Position numbers and translations under genes: made by a program
Assembly: GCF_002761755.1 (NCBI RefSeq)
Contig: NZ_PEOG01000008.1
Coordinates: forward strand, 62,001-126,000
Source of the DNA: Roseateles chitinivorans
GTDB taxonomy: Bacteria > Pseudomonadota > Gammaproteobacteria > Burkholderiales > Burkholderiaceae_C
Direction: 5' to 3'
Length of the DNA stretch: 64,000 bases
The notes under the pieces: model-generated
What the model saw: only the letters and a program-made list of their open reading frames with translations
The model's database searches: none
What the model was told of the DNA's origin: nothing
Shown: positions 18,349 to 31,000 of the stretch, in pieces
Layout of the letters: the number at the start of each line of letters is the position of its first letter
Numbering within the stretch: position 1 is the first letter of the stretch

Positions 18349-19474
18349 TTCCACGTCTTCCGCGGCGGCGTCGGCCGCCGGCGCAACCACAGTCGCCATC
18401 GACCTCGGCGATCGCCGCTACGACATCCTCATCGGCTCCGGACTCTTCGATGACGCGTCGACCTGGTCCGGGCTGCCGCGCGCCGCTGTCGCACTGATCG
18501 TCACCAACGACACCGTCGCGCCGCTCTACCTCGAGCGCCTGAAGCGCCAGTTGGCGCCTCATTACAAGCAGGTCGAGTCGGTCGTGCTGCCGGATGGGGA
18601 GCAGCACAAGAACTGGGCGTCCCTGGACCGCGTCATCGATCACCTGCTCGCTGGCGCGGCGGATCGCAAGACGGTGCTGTACGCGTTGGGCGGCGGCGTG
18701 ATCGGCGACCTGACCGGTTTCGCGGCCGCCATCTACATGCGCGGCGTGCCCTTCGTGCAGGTGCCGACGACCCTGCTGGCGCAGGTCGATTCGTCGGTGG
18801 GCGGCAAGACCGCGATCAATCACCCACGCGGCAAGAACATGGTCGGCGCGTTCTACCAGCCGGTGCGGGTCGTGGCCGATCTCGACACGCTGGATACCTT
18901 GCCCGATCGGGAACTGTCCGCCGGCCTGGCGGAGATCATCAAGTACGGACCGATCGCCGACGAGGCTTTCCTCGCTTGGATCGAGGCCAATCTGGATGCC
19001 CTGCTTGCGCGCGACAAGTCAGCGCTGGCTCATGCGGTGAAGCGTAGTTGCGAGATCAAGGCTTGGGTCGTCGGTCAGGATGAGCGCGAGAGCGGTCTGC
19101 GCGCGATCCTCAACTTCGGCCATACCTTCGGCCATGCGATCGAGACCGGCCTTGGCTACGGCGAGTGGCTCCACGGCGAAGGCGTGGCATGCGGGATGGT
19201 GCTGGCCTCCGAGCTCTCGGCCCGGTTGGGCTTGATGCCTCCGGCCTTCGTCGACCGGATGACGCGCGTGATCGAGCGCGCCGGGCTGCCGGTGGTGGCG
19301 CCCCGAATGCCGATCGAGCGATGGCTGGACTTGATGCGGGTCGACAAGAAGAATGAGGGCGGCGAGATTCGCTTCGTGGTCATCGAGTCCCTGGGCAAGG
19401 CCGGCCTCCGGGGCGCGCCCGACGCACTGGTGGCCGAGGTGATCGAGGCCCACACCGAGCCCGGACAACGCTGA
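18329..19474 (+). CDS. aroB: 3-dehydroquinate synthase
   Basis: A 381-residue NAD- and metal-dependent enzyme converting DAHP to 3-dehydroquinate, the second shikimate step. Conserved motifs are [42 protein letters not shown], and the metal histidines in [11 protein letters not shown] and [10 protein letters not shown]. About 25 extra Ala/Ser-rich residues precede the core ([14 protein letters not shown]). The aroK-aroB order and overlap are typical. Confidence 0.96.
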   Translation: MTAPLPDSTSSAAASAAGATTVAIDLGDRRYDILIGSGLFDDASTWSGLPRAAVALIVTNDTVAPLYLERLKRQLAPHYKQVESVVLPDGEQHKNWASLDRVIDHLLAGAADRKTVLYALGGGVIGDLTGFAAAIYMRGVPFVQVPTTLLAQVDSSVGGKTAINHPRGKNMVGAFYQPVRVVADLDTLDTLPDRELSAGLAEIIKYGPIADEAFLAWIEANLDALLARDKSALAHAVKRSCEIKAWVVGQDERESGLRAILNFGHTFGHAIETGLGYGEWLHGEGVACGMVLASELSARLGLMPPAFVDRMTRVIERAGLPVVAPRMPIERWLDLMRVDKKNEGGEIRFVVIESLGKAGLRGAPDALVAEVIEAHTEPGQR

Positions 19475-19490
19475 GAAGCCCGAACCGACG

Positions 19491-20630
19491 ATGACGATGC
19501 TGCGCGCGCCCTATGCCTCCGATCCCGCGCGCAGCCGCGGTCGCCGTCATCCCGAGGCGCCGGCGCCGACCCGCAGCGAGTTCCAGCGCGACCGCGACCG
19601 CATCGTTCACAGCACCGCCTTCCGTCGGCTGGTCTACAAGACGCAGGTCTTCCTCAATCACGAGGGCGACCTGTTTCGCACCCGGTTGACGCATTCGCTG
19701 GAGGTTGCGCAGCTGGGGCGGTCGATCGGGCGGAGCCTGGGTCTTGACGAAGACCTCATCGAAACCGTCGCACTTGCGCACGATCTCGGCCATACGCCTT
19801 TCGGTCATGCCGGCCAGGACGTGTTGAACGACTGCATGAAGGCGCATGGCGGCTTTGAGCACAACCTGCAGTCGCTGCGTGTGGTCGACAAGCTGGAGCA
19901 GCGGTACCCCGGTTTCGACGGCCTGAACCTGAGCTTCGAGAGCCGCGAGGGCATCCTCAAGCATTGCAGCCGGCGCGACGCGGAGCGGATCGAAGAGCGC
20001 GAGCCCGGTGGCGTGGCGGCGCGCTTCCTCGACGGCGGCCAGCCGAGCCTGGAGGCGCAACTGTGCAACCTCGCCGACGAGGTCGCCTACAACGCCCATG
20101 ATGTCGACGATGGCGTCCGGTCCGGGCTGGTGACGCTCGAGCAGTTGGAGGAAGTGCCGCTGGTGCATCGCTACCTGCGGGAGACCTTGTCGATCTATCC
20201 CGAGCTGACCGGCAAGCGGCTGCTCGCCGAGACCATTCGCCGGATGCTCTCCCAGCAGGTCTACGACATCATCGACGCCACACGCGCCGCCATCGAGGCC
20301 GCAGCGCCGGTCGACGCCGAGGACGCCCGCACCAAGGGGCCGCTGGTGCGCTTCAGCCCTGAGATGCGTCACGCCAGCACGGCACTCAAGCGCTTCCTCT
20401 TCAAGAATCTCTATCGGCATCCGGCGGTCCAGGCGCAGCGGGACCGCGCCGAGCAGGTGCTGCGAGAACTGTTCCAGATCTACCTGACCGATCCCAGCCG
20501 GCTGCCGGCCGACTTCGCGGATGGCGAGGATCACGCCCGCGCCTGCGCCGACTACATCGCCGGCATGACGGACCGGTTCGCGCTCAAGGAGCATGAGCGG
20601 CTCACCGGCAAGCGGCTCATCGCGGCCTGA
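19491..20630 (+). CDS. dgt: dGTP triphosphohydrolase-like HD protein
   Basis: A 379-residue HD-domain phosphohydrolase of the deoxyguanosinetriphosphate triphosphohydrolase-like group (shorter than E. coli Dgt, about 505). The HD metal motif is formed by RLTHSLEV, ALAHDLGHTPFGHAG and later LCNLADEVAYNAHDVDD. The N-terminal RDRDRIVHSTAFRRLVYKTQ is diagnostic. It probably hydrolyses dNTPs to deoxynucleosides and tripolyphosphate. It lies 16 bases after aroB, in the same transcript. Confidence 0.92.
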   Translation: MTMLRAPYASDPARSRGRRHPEAPAPTRSEFQRDRDRIVHSTAFRRLVYKTQVFLNHEGDLFRTRLTHSLEVAQLGRSIGRSLGLDEDLIETVALAHDLGHTPFGHAGQDVLNDCMKAHGGFEHNLQSLRVVDKLEQRYPGFDGLNLSFESREGILKHCSRRDAERIEEREPGGVAARFLDGGQPSLEAQLCNLADEVAYNAHDVDDGVRSGLVTLEQLEEVPLVHRYLRETLSIYPELTGKRLLAETIRRMLSQQVYDIIDATRAAIEAAAPVDAEDARTKGPLVRFSPEMRHASTALKRFLFKNLYRHPAVQAQRDRAEQVLRELFQIYLTDPSRLPADFADGEDHARACADYIAGMTDRFALKEHERLTGKRLIAA

Positions 20631-20694
20631 GCCCCATCGGCGAATACCGCCTCGGTCTGAGGCGAACGCTCGAACGACGGCGGGCGCCATAATT

Positions 20695-20705
20695 GGGGAC
20701 AGATT
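20695..20705 (+). repeat. Upstream inverted copy of transposase-flanking repeat
   Basis: GGGGACAGATT, the reverse complement of which (AATCTGTCCCC) matches the downstream copy at 21429-21439 in 10 of 11 bases. It sits 13 bases before the transposase start. Confidence 0.6.
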
Positions 20706-20717
20706 ACCGTTCCCGCC

Positions 20718-21419
20718 ATGGCAAGACTCCCTCGGCTGGCGCTCGCCGGCCATCTGCATCACCTGATCCACCGCGGTCACAACCTGCAGCCGATCGTCGT
20801 CGATGACGATGATCGCAAGGCCTTGCTCGCGGCGCTGCAGGACAGTGCGGCGACGCACAAGGTCGCGATCCACGCCTACGTCGTGATGCCGAACCACCTT
20901 CATCTGTTGGCCACGCCGTCGACCGCGGACGGCCTCAGCCGGATGATGCAGGCGCTGGGGCGGCGCTATGTGAGCGCCTTCAACCTTCGGCACGGCCGGA
21001 TGGGCACCCTGTGGGAAGGCCGTTTCCGCGCGGCGCCATTGGAGGCGGACACCCACCTGCTCGCGGTCATGCGCAGCATCGAACTGAACCCTGGACGCGC
21101 CGGGCTGGGCGATCCCGGCGAATACCCCTGGTCCTCCGCGGCGCACCATCTTGGCCATCGACGCGACCCGCTGATCAGCGATCCGCCCGGATTCTGGGCT
21201 TTGGGCAACACCCCATTCGAGCGCGAGTTGGCTTGGCGCCGCTGGTTGGAGGAAGGTGAAACCGAAGCAGAGCGCCAGAAGCTGATCGACTCGGCGCTGA
21301 AGGGGTGGCCGCTGGGATCGGCACGCTTCCTGCAGCTGCTGAGCGAATTGAGCGAGCGTCCGATGAGTCCGCGCCCTCGCGGACGCCCCCGGAAGGTCAG
21401 GGCGGACGAGGCGAGTTGA
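20718..21419 (+). CDS. REP-associated tyrosine transposase (RAYT, Y1_Tnp/IS200-like)
   Basis: A 233-residue HUH single-strand transposase. The N-terminal MARLPRLALAGHLHHLIHRG is characteristic. The HUH metal motif is MPNHLHLLATP (residues about 57-67), and the catalytic Tyr is probably in RRYVSAFN. GTLWEGRFRAAP and SIELNPGRAGL complete the family pattern. RAYT proteins act on REP-type palindromes and are usually single-copy domesticated genes rather than mobile IS elements. The C-terminus adds a basic PRPRGRPRKVR tail, AT-hook-like. Flanking copies of an AATCTGTCCC motif lie on both sides in opposite orientation, with a second downstream copy. Confidence 0.88.
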   Translation: MARLPRLALAGHLHHLIHRGHNLQPIVVDDDDRKALLAALQDSAATHKVAIHAYVVMPNHLHLLATPSTADGLSRMMQALGRRYVSAFNLRHGRMGTLWEGRFRAAPLEADTHLLAVMRSIELNPGRAGLGDPGEYPWSSAAHHLGHRRDPLISDPPGFWALGNTPFERELAWRRWLEEGETEAERQKLIDSALKGWPLGSARFLQLLSELSERPMSPRPRGRPRKVRADEAS

Positions 21420-21426
21420 GCGACTT

Positions 21427-21445
21427 CGAATCTGTCCCTATTTAA
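21427..21445 (+). repeat. Downstream repeat copy 1 of transposase unit
   Basis: A 19-base element containing AATCTGTCCCTATTTAA. It is inverted relative to the copy at 20695-20705 and a direct repeat of the one at 21477-21495 (14 of 19 bases identical), 50 bases apart. Confidence 0.6.
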
Positions 21446-21476
21446 TCGACCACTGGCTGCAACGCATCTTCTAATT

Positions 21477-21495
21477 CGAGACTGACCCCATTTAG
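21477..21495 (+). repeat. Downstream repeat copy 2 of transposase unit
   Basis: CGAGACTGACCCCATTTAG, a diverged direct copy of the element at 21427-21445. Both are preceded by TT. It lies about 70 bases before the gltB start. Confidence 0.55.
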
Positions 21496-21566
21496 TTCTG
21501 CTTGTGCCGTCCCGGTACGCGCCTTAACCTGCGCGGGTTTCGTTTTCGAGAGTCAGGAGGCCACCG

Positions 21567-24500
21567 ATGTCGGCAGCTCAAGATCTGCGCGTAGCGCAAC
21601 CGTCGTCCCCCGCCACGACCGCCGACGCGGTCTCCGCCACGCTGCCGACGGCCGGGCCGTCCGCGACCGAGATTCGCGAACTGGCCGCCCACGGTCTGTA
21701 CAACGGTGCCAACGAGAAGGACGCCTGCGGCCTCGGTTTCGTTGCCCACATCAAGGGGCAGAAGGCGCACCACATCGTCCAGCAGGGCCTGAAGATCCTG
21801 GAGAACCTGGACCACCGCGGTGCAGTCGGCGCGGACAAGCTGATGGGCGACGGCGCCGGCATCCTGATCCAGATTCCCGACGAGTTCTATCGCGCCGAGA
21901 TGGCCAAGCAGGGCGTCACCTTGCCGCCGCCCGGCGAATATGGCGTCGGCATGATCTTCCTGCCCAAGGAGCACGCCTCGCGCCTCGCCTGCGAACAGGA
22001 ACTGGCCCGCGCGATCAAGGCCGAGGGCCAGGTGCTGCTGGGTTGGCGCGACGTGCCGGTGGACCGCGACATGCCGATGTCGCCGACGGTGCGCGAGAAG
22101 GAACCGATCATTCGCCAGATCTTCATCGGCCGCGGTCCGGACATCATCGTCCCCGACGCGCTCGAGCGGAAGCTGTACGTGATCCGCAAGACGGCGTCGA
22201 GCGCGATCCAGGCGCTGAAGCTGACGCACAGCCGCGAGTACTACGTGCCGTCGATGAGCTGCCGCACGGTCATCTACAAGGGCCTGCTGCTGGCCGACCA
22301 GGTGGGCAAGTATTACCGCGACCTGGCCGATCCGCGCGTGGTCTCGGCGATCGCACTGGTGCACCAGCGCTTCTCGACCAACACTTTCCCCGAGTGGCCG
22401 CTGGCCCACCCGTACCGGATGGTGGCCCACAACGGCGAGATCAACACCGTCAAAGGCAACTTCAACTGGATGCGCGCCCGCGAAGGCGTCATGAAGTCAC
22501 CGGTGCTGGGCGACGACCTGAAGAAGCTGTATCCGATCAGCTTCGAACACCAGTCCGACACGGCCACCTTCGACAACGCCATCGAGCTGCTGACGATGTC
22601 GGGCTACCCGCTCGCGCATGCCGCGATGATGATGATCCCCGAGGCCTGGGAACAGCACGAGTGGATGGACGAGCGCCGTCGTGCGTTCTACGAGTACCAC
22701 GCCGCGATGATGGAGCCGTGGGACGGCCCCGCCGCGATGGTCTTCACCGACGGCCGCCAGGTGTGCGCCGCGCTGGACCGCAATGGCCTGCGCCCGGCCC
22801 GGTACTGGGTCACCGATGATGACCTCGTCGTGCTGGCCTCCGAGTCCGGCGTGCTCCCCATCCCGGAGTCGCGCGTCGTCCAGAAGTGGCGGCTGCAGCC
22901 CGGCAAGATGTTCCTGATCGACCTGGAGCAGGGCCGGATCATCGACGACGAGGAACTGAAGACCCAGTACGCGAACGCGCGTCCTTACCGGCAGTGGATC
23001 GAGAACGTGCGAGTCAAGCTCGACGAGATCCCCGCGCCGGAAGCGGCCGCGCCGGTGTTCCCGGCATCGCTGCTGGATCGCCAGCAGGCCTTCGGCTTCA
23101 CCCAGGAAGATGTGAAGTTCCTGCTCGCGCCGATGGCCGCCAACGGTGAGGAAGGTATCGGCTCCATGGGCAACGACAGCCCGCTGGCCGTGCTGTCCGA
23201 CAAGAACAAGCCGCTCTACAACTACTTCAAGCAGCTGTTCGCGCAGGTCACCAACCCGCCGATCGACCCGATCCGCGAAGCGATCGTGATGTCGCTGAAC
23301 AGCTTCATCGGTCCCAAGCCCAACCTGCTGGACATCAATGCGGTGAACCCGCCGATGCGTCTGGAGGTGACGCAGCCGGTGCTCGACTTCGAATCGATGG
23401 CGCGCCTGCGCGCGATCGAGCATCACACCAATGGCAAGTTCAAGCCTTACGAACTCGACATCACCTACCCGCTGGACTGGGGCCGCGAGGGTGTGGAGGC
23501 GCAGCTCGCCTCCCTGTGCGCGGAAACGGTGGACGCGATCAAGGGCGGACACAACATCCTCATCATCACGGATCGCCATCTGAGCGCGAACCGGGTCGCG
23601 ATCCCGGCGCTGCTGGCGCTCTCGGCAGTGCATCACCACCTGGTCCGCGAAGGTCTGCGCACGACCTGCGGTTTGGTCGTCGAGACCGGCACGGCGCGCG
23701 AGGTCCACCATTTCGCGGTGCTCGCGGGCTTCGGCGCCGAGGCGGTTCATCCCTACCTCGCGCTGGAGACGCTGCAGGCCATGACCGCGGAGCTGCCCGC
23801 GTCGCTGTCGGCCGACAAGGCGATCTACAACTACATCAAGGCGGTGGGCAAGGGACTGTCGAAGATCATGTCCAAGATGGGCATCTCGACCTACATGTCC
23901 TATTGCGGCGCCCAGATCTTCGAGGCCATCGGCCTCAAGTCGGATTTCGTCGCCAAGTACTTCCGCGGCACGCCGACGCAGGTCGGCGGCATCGGTGTGT
24001 TCGAGGTCGCCGAGGAAGCGCTGCGCCTGCATCGCGCCGCCTTTGGCGATGACCCGGTGCTTGAGAACATGCTCGACGCCGGCGGCGAGTATGCGTGGCG
24101 CACCCGCGGCGAGGAACACATGTGGACCCCCGACGCGATCGCCAAGCTGCAGCACAGCACGCGCTCGGGCAAGTTCGACACGTACAAGGAGTACGCCCAG
24201 CTGATCAACGACCAGAGCCGTCGCCACATGACGCTGCGTGGCCTGTTCGAGTTCAAGTTCGATCCGAGCAAGGCGATCCCGCTCGAGGAGGTCGAGCCGG
24301 CCGCAGAGATCGTCAAGCGCTTCGCCACCGGCGCGATGTCGCTGGGATCGATCTCGACCGAGGCGCACGCGACGCTGGCCGTGGCGATGAATCGCATCGG
24401 CGGCAAGAGCAACACGGGCGAGGGCGGGGAAGACCCGGCGCGTTATCGCAACGAACTCAAGGGCATCAAGATCACGGCCGGCACGAAGATGTCGGACGTC

Positions 24501-26387
24501 GTGGGCAGCAAGGTCGTCGAGGTCGATTACGAACTGCAGGACGGCGACTCGATGCGCTCTCGCATCAAGCAGGTGGCATCGGGCCGCTTCGGCGTCACGA
24601 CCGAGTACCTGGTCAGCGCCGACCAGATCCAGATCAAGATGGCGCAGGGCGCCAAGCCGGGCGAGGGCGGCCAGTTGCCCGGCGGCAAGGTCACCGAATA
24701 CATCGGCTTCCTGCGCCACTCGGTGCCGGGCGTCGGCCTGATCTCGCCGCCGCCGCACCACGACATCTATTCGATCGAGGACCTGGCACAGCTGATCCAC
24801 GACCTGAAGAACGTCAACCAACGCGCCGACATTTCGGTCAAGCTGGTGTCGGAAGTCGGTGTGGGCACGATCGCGGCGGGCGTGGCCAAGGCCAAGGCCG
24901 ACCACATCGTGATCGCCGGCCATGACGGCGGTACCGGCGCGTCGCCGTGGTCGTCGATCAAGCATGCGGGCACGCCGTGGGAGCTGGGCCTGGCCGAGGC
25001 GCAGCAGACGCTGGTGCTGAACCGTCTGCGTGGCCGCGTGCGCGTGCAGGCCGACGGCCAGATGAAGACCGGCCGCGACGTGGTGATCGGCGCACTTCTG
25101 GGAGCCGACGAGTTCGGCTTCGCGACCGCGCCGCTGGTGGTCGAAGGCTGCATCATGATGCGCAAGTGCCACCTGAACACGTGCCCGGTCGGCGTCGCGA
25201 CGCAGGATCCGGTGCTGCGCAAGAAGTTCAGCGGCAAGCCCGAGCACGTCGTCAACTACTTCTTCTTCGTCGCCGAGGAAGCGCGCCAGATCATGGCGCA
25301 GCTGGGCATCCGCAAGTTCGATGAACTGATCGGTCGCGCCGACCTGCTCGACACGAAGAAGGGCATCAGCCACTGGAAGGCCAAGGGCCTGGACTTCACC
25401 CGGGTGTTCCATCGTCCGGAGCTGCCCGCCGATGTCGCCCGCCTGCACAACGATCACCAGGATCACGGCCTGGACCGCGCACTGGACGTCAAGCTGATCG
25501 AGAAGTGCCTGCCCGCCTTCGAGAAGGGCGAGAAGGTGCGCTTCATGCAGGAAGTGACCAACGTTCGCCGCACGGTGGGCGCGATGCTGTCGGGCGAGTT
25601 GATCCGACGCCGTCCGGAAGGGCTCGAGGACCAGACCATCTTCATCCAGATGGAAGGCACCGGTGGCCAGAGCTTCGGCGCCTTCCTGGCTCCGGGCATC
25701 ACCTTCTACCTGATCGGCGATGCCAACGACTACACCGGCAAGGGCCTGTCCGGCGGTCGCGTGGTGGTGCGCCCGTCGATTGACTTCCGGGGTGACGCGA
25801 CGAAGAACATCATCGTCGGCAACACCGTGCTCTACGGTGCGACCAAGGGCGAGGCCTTCTTCCGCGGTGTCGCGGGCGAGCGCTTCGCGGTGCGGCTGTC
25901 CGGCGCGACCGCGGTCGTCGAGGGCACCGGCGACCACGGCTGCGAGTACATGACCGGAGGCACCGTCGCGGTGCTGGGCAAAACCGGTCGCAACTTCGCT
26001 GCCGGCATGAGCGGAGGTGTGGCGTACGTCTACGACGAGGATGGCCAGTTCGCCAAGCGCTGCAACACGGCAATGGTCTCCCTGGACAAGCTGCTGCCCG
26101 CGCACGAGCAGGAGGCCACGATGGACAAGGCGATCTGGCACAAGCTCGGCGACGGCGAGGCCCGCACCGATGAGGCGATCCTCAAGAAGCTGATCGAGGA
26201 TCACCATCGCTGGACCGGCAGCCAACGCGCCCGCGACATCCTGGACCACTGGGCCGAGTCGCGCGCCAAGTTCGTGAAGGTGTTCCCGACGGAGTACCGC
26301 CGCGCGCTGGGTGAGCTGGGTGCCGCCAAGGAAGCCGCCGCCACGATCGCCCACGCCAAGGCGCCCGCCGCCAAGGCCAAGGTCTGA
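21567..26387 (+). CDS. gltB: Glutamate synthase (NADPH), large subunit
   Basis: A 1606-residue alpha subunit of NADPH-GOGAT. It hydrolyses glutamine and transfers ammonia to 2-oxoglutarate, giving two glutamates. The catalytic N-terminal nucleophile of the class II amidotransferase is Cys54 in [12 protein letters not shown], so a 53-residue Ala/Ser/Thr propeptide must be removed; this is longer than the 36-42 residues I recall for Azospirillum and E. coli. The synthase barrel includes [10 protein letters not shown] and [14 protein letters not shown]. The 3Fe-4S ligands are Cys1195, Cys1201 and Cys1206 (CX5CX4C in [15 protein letters not shown]). The C-terminal beta-helix (GxxG repeats) is complete. 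It is followed 50 bases later by gltD. Confidence 0.97.
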   Translation: MSAAQDLRVAQPSSPATTADAVSATLPTAGPSATEIRELAAHGLYNGANEKDACGLGFVAHIKGQKAHHIVQQGLKILENLDHRGAVGADKLMGDGAGILIQIPDEFYRAEMAKQGVTLPPPGEYGVGMIFLPKEHASRLACEQELARAIKAEGQVLLGWRDVPVDRDMPMSPTVREKEPIIRQIFIGRGPDIIVPDALERKLYVIRKTASSAIQALKLTHSREYYVPSMSCRTVIYKGLLLADQVGKYYRDLADPRVVSAIALVHQRFSTNTFPEWPLAHPYRMVAHNGEINTVKGNFNWMRAREGVMKSPVLGDDLKKLYPISFEHQSDTATFDNAIELLTMSGYPLAHAAMMMIPEAWEQHEWMDERRRAFYEYHAAMMEPWDGPAAMVFTDGRQVCAALDRNGLRPARYWVTDDDLVVLASESGVLPIPESRVVQKWRLQPGKMFLIDLEQGRIIDDEELKTQYANARPYRQWIENVRVKLDEIPAPEAAAPVFPASLLDRQQAFGFTQEDVKFLLAPMAANGEEGIGSMGNDSPLAVLSDKNKPLYNYFKQLFAQVTNPPIDPIREAIVMSLNSFIGPKPNLLDINAVNPPMRLEVTQPVLDFESMARLRAIEHHTNGKFKPYELDITYPLDWGREGVEAQLASLCAETVDAIKGGHNILIITDRHLSANRVAIPALLALSAVHHHLVREGLRTTCGLVVETGTAREVHHFAVLAGFGAEAVHPYLALETLQAMTAELPASLSADKAIYNYIKAVGKGLSKIMSKMGISTYMSYCGAQIFEAIGLKSDFVAKYFRGTPTQVGGIGVFEVAEEALRLHRAAFGDDPVLENMLDAGGEYAWRTRGEEHMWTPDAIAKLQHSTRSGKFDTYKEYAQLINDQSRRHMTLRGLFEFKFDPSKAIPLEEVEPAAEIVKRFATGAMSLGSISTEAHATLAVAMNRIGGKSNTGEGGEDPARYRNELKGIKITAGTKMSDVVGSKVVEVDYELQDGDSMRSRIKQVASGRFGVTTEYLVSADQIQIKMAQGAKPGEGGQLPGGKVTEYIGFLRHSVPGVGLISPPPHHDIYSIEDLAQLIHDLKNVNQRADISVKLVSEVGVGTIAAGVAKAKADHIVIAGHDGGTGASPWSSIKHAGTPWELGLAEAQQTLVLNRLRGRVRVQADGQMKTGRDVVIGALLGADEFGFATAPLVVEGCIMMRKCHLNTCPVGVATQDPVLRKKFSGKPEHVVNYFFFVAEEARQIMAQLGIRKFDELIGRADLLDTKKGISHWKAKGLDFTRVFHRPELPADVARLHNDHQDHGLDRALDVKLIEKCLPAFEKGEKVRFMQEVTNVRRTVGAMLSGELIRRRPEGLEDQTIFIQMEGTGGQSFGAFLAPGITFYLIGDANDYTGKGLSGGRVVVRPSIDFRGDATKNIIVGNTVLYGATKGEAFFRGVAGERFAVRLSGATAVVEGTGDHGCEYMTGGTVAVLGKTGRNFAAGMSGGVAYVYDEDGQFAKRCNTAMVSLDKLLPAHEQEATMDKAIWHKLGDGEARTDEAILKKLIEDHHRWTGSQRARDILDHWAESRAKFVKVFPTEYRRALGELGAAKEAAATIAHAKAPAAKAKV

Positions 26388-26437
26388 TCGGTCGCATCGA
26401 AGTCGCAAGAGATTCAGGAATTCAGGAGCGAGCCGTC

Positions 26438-27913
<1,476 letters not shown>

Positions 27914-27938
27914 ATCGACCTGTCGGACAGACTTGGAC

Positions 27939-27975
27939 AAGGCCCGCCGGCGAGAGTTGGCGGGCCTTGTCGTTT
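27939..27975 (+). terminator. Intrinsic terminator of gltBD
   Basis: Ten-base arms AAGGCCCGCC/GGCGGGCCTT with a 10-base loop, followed by GTCGTTT, 26 bases past the gltD stop. The T tract is interrupted. Confidence 0.72.
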
Positions 27976-28014
27976 GCCAGCGAGCTCGAGGTGGGAACGC
28001 GCTGGGCAGGAACA

Positions 28015-28041
28015 TAAAAAAAGCCCGGCATGGCCGGGCTT
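28015..28041 (-). terminator. Intrinsic terminator of the pilE-pilY1 operon
   Basis: On the minus strand AAGCCCGGC-CAT-GCCGGGCTT is followed by a run of seven T, starting about 24 bases after the pilY1 stop. It is a strong terminator for the minor-pilin operon. Confidence 0.87.
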
Positions 28042-28063
28042 TCGATGGGGTAAGAGGACTCGC

Positions 28064-31000
28064 TCAGAGCGTGCCGTTGGTGCTGTTGCGCAGCGGGATC
28101 TCGCGCCAGTTCAGGATCTTGGTCCCGACCGTTCCGCCTTGATTGGGCTTGGCGCGGCACAGCGGATCGCCTTGGGGGCAGACATTGCAGGTGGGGTCAC
28201 CCTCCTTGCAAGTCTTGTTGGCCGCCGACGCGGTGGAGCCGCTCAACACCAAGTCGACGCTCTTGTCCGTCTTCATGAACAGCATGTCCGTCACTGCGAA
28301 GCCGGGGTCCAGGTAAGCCGCGTTGTTGGCGAATTGCGTCTGGCCCGTTGACAGGTCGATCAGGTACACCCGGCTCGTGCCGCCCGGATTGCACGCATCA
28401 GCCGACGACGGCAGGGTCGCGGAGAAGGCGGCGATGTTCATGAAGTAGGTCGGATCGCTCAGCACGCGGTAGCCGCTCGGCAAATCGAAGTACCAGCCCG
28501 ACTTGGTCTTGTAGTCGATGTTGGCCTTCTGCGTGAGGTCGGTCAACTGGACCAGGTTGGCCGAGGTGATCGGGAAGGCGGTGTTGGTCGGTGCATCGCC
28601 CGAGTTGCTGAACTTGGCGACGGTGCCATCGACGATGCCGTACAGGCGCTGCAACTGCGTGCTGTTGATGTCGTTGGCGAACAGCATCTTGCCGGTGCCG
28701 AAGGCCAGGAAGCGACGATAGGTCGTGGTGTCGCCGATCGGAACGACGGCCGTCGTGATCGGCTGCGGCGTGTTGTTGGGTCCGACCGCGCGTGCCACCT
28801 TCACCAGGTTCGGATATCCCGAACTGCCGGAGCGCAGATCGGCGCGCCACACGTTGCCGCGCAGGTCTCCGCCGTAGACCGACTCGACCACTGCGGCAGA
28901 CAGGTCGGGATAGAACGGTGTCAGCTGGTTCAGTCCGGCCGGGTCCGCGCCAGTTGCGTCGTCCGACAGCTTGTCGGCGCTGATGGTTGTGATGAGCTCG
29001 CCCGTTTTCGGATTCAGCATGAAGATGCTCGCCTTGCCCGAGCCGTTGTTGTGGCCGGTCGGGACCAGGACCACCCAACCATGAGTGGCGGTCTTGGTAA
29101 TGACCGGCTCGCCGTACAGGAAACCCATTTCTCCGGTGGTGAACTCCCACAGCACCTTGGACGCAGCGGCACCTTCGGAGGTGACACCGGAGAGGTCGGT
29201 CAGGTCCAGCGCATAGACGCTGCGACCGCCCTTGCCCAGGCCGCCGACCACGATGGTGCGCCAGTCGGCAGTGCCGCGCTTGCCGCCGGTGAAGCCGAAG
29301 TCCACGTCCGCTACGGTTGGGCGCGCGTCGATGTAGAAGCGATGGTTGAAGTTCGGATTGCCCAGCGCGGCCAATCCATCGACGGAGGGCGTCGACGGGC
29401 TGCTCGGGCCCTTGTAGAGCGCTCCGGGCACGTAGGCGAAGATCTCACGACCGGCAGTGTCGCCGGTCAGTGAGCCGTTGATCACGTGCACCACGCCAGC
29501 ATTTGTTCCCACCACCAGGTAGTTGGGACGTGCCTTGAACTTCGTCTTGTAGTCGCTGTAGCCCGGGTTCGCACCTTCGGACAGCGTCAGTGAAGGCGGT
29601 GCCACCACCGTCACCTTCGAGTTCACGATGTCCCCCACCAATTCGGCACGCACGCGGAACTTGGAGGACTCGTTGGTGCGATCACCCCGCAGATAGTTGA
29701 CGTAGTCAGTGACGGTGGCCGTCGAGGCATAGGGCGTGGCCAGCGCGTTCTTCATGTCGGCGCTGAGGCTGGTTTCGAGGAACGGCACCACCGCCTTCGC
29801 TGCGGTGTCGTAGGTGACCATGTAGCGATTGCTCTTCCAACCGGTGCCGGCGAGCTGCCCCTTGAGCTTCTGCGTGAATTTCCAGGCCTCCACCTGACGG
29901 GTCGCGGTAGTGTCTTCCGCCGCGCTGAGCGTGCTGGCGATGACTTCACCGGTCCATTCCTTGGCGTCGTACTGCGTGGCGTAGCTCGCCACTCCGACGG
30001 AGGTGATCTGCTGGGAGGCGGTGCTGAACGCCGTCGAATAGGCCTTCATCCGCGACGCGATGCTGGTGAAGGCAGCGGCCAGACCATCAACCATCTGATC
30101 GGCCTTGGCCGAGGTGAAGTAGGTGTCAGGACGAAGCTGACTGCCGACGAGGTCCGTACTGCCGCCCGTATGCCACCAACTCTGCGGCAGGTCGGTCGTC
30201 TGAGTCAGCGGCGCGAAGTCGTTCGGCAACTGGGCACCGCCGTAGCGGGTGGCCAAGTAGTACTGGTTGTTCGTCTTGTAGGTGCTGAACTCCAGCACGT
30301 CGAGCCAGTAGGTCTGGACCGTCTGTTTGCCGGCCGAGTTGGGATCCGCATCGCTATCGGGTCGGATGTCCGTCGAGTTGGCCCAGTACGCCATGCCCGC
30401 GATCAACGCTCCATTGTTGTTGCAGCATCCGCCATAGCCCTGCACGTTGCCTAGCGAGGCATTGACGCCACTGAGCTTGCCAACACGGTTGGTCCATTCG
30501 ACGGCATCGAAGGCCTTGTCGTTGGTGACTTCCGTTGGCTTGGTGGGCTCCGAGGATCCGGTGGCGCCAGGCAGATTGCGGTCCGCGTGGGTGTTGACGT
30601 CGCCGATACCAAGGATGAAGTTCTTCTGGCACGAGTACTGCATCGGGTCGCGCCACTCCGAGATCACCGGGAAGCCATCCGCTTGCGCGGCCCGTGTCGA
30701 GGTACTGCTGGGAGCGGAGTAACTCGTCACGTTGCCCTGATTGCGGAAGTAGCGCAGCACCGCGTAATAAAGCTCGCCCACCGGGTCATAAGTCTTGTAC
30801 GAGTTGGAACTGCCGAACTTGTTCAGATAGTTCATGACCCCGCTGTAGCTGACATCAACGCCGTAGTAGGCCTTCATGTCGGCGATGTCATTGATCTTGG
30901 GAGAGGCCGTTTCGTCGACATTGGGGTTGTTCCGCATGATGCCCGTTGCGGCATCCCACTCTGTCAGCGGGTTGCTGACAGGATCCCCACCCGGGACAGG

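Noticed and set aside
19380-21158. 592-codon minus-strand frame over aroB-dgt and the transposase
   Set aside because: Crosses three well-supported plus-strand genes and shows no recognisable protein.
20718-21419. Active insertion sequence at the transposase
   Set aside because: No target-site duplication or IS ends are apparent; RAYT genes are usually domesticated.
22497-26408. 1303-codon open frame antisense to gltB
   Set aside because: It mirrors the gltB codon pattern in a GC-rich genome. The translation is low-complexity Arg/His/Asp/Leu with no known motif.
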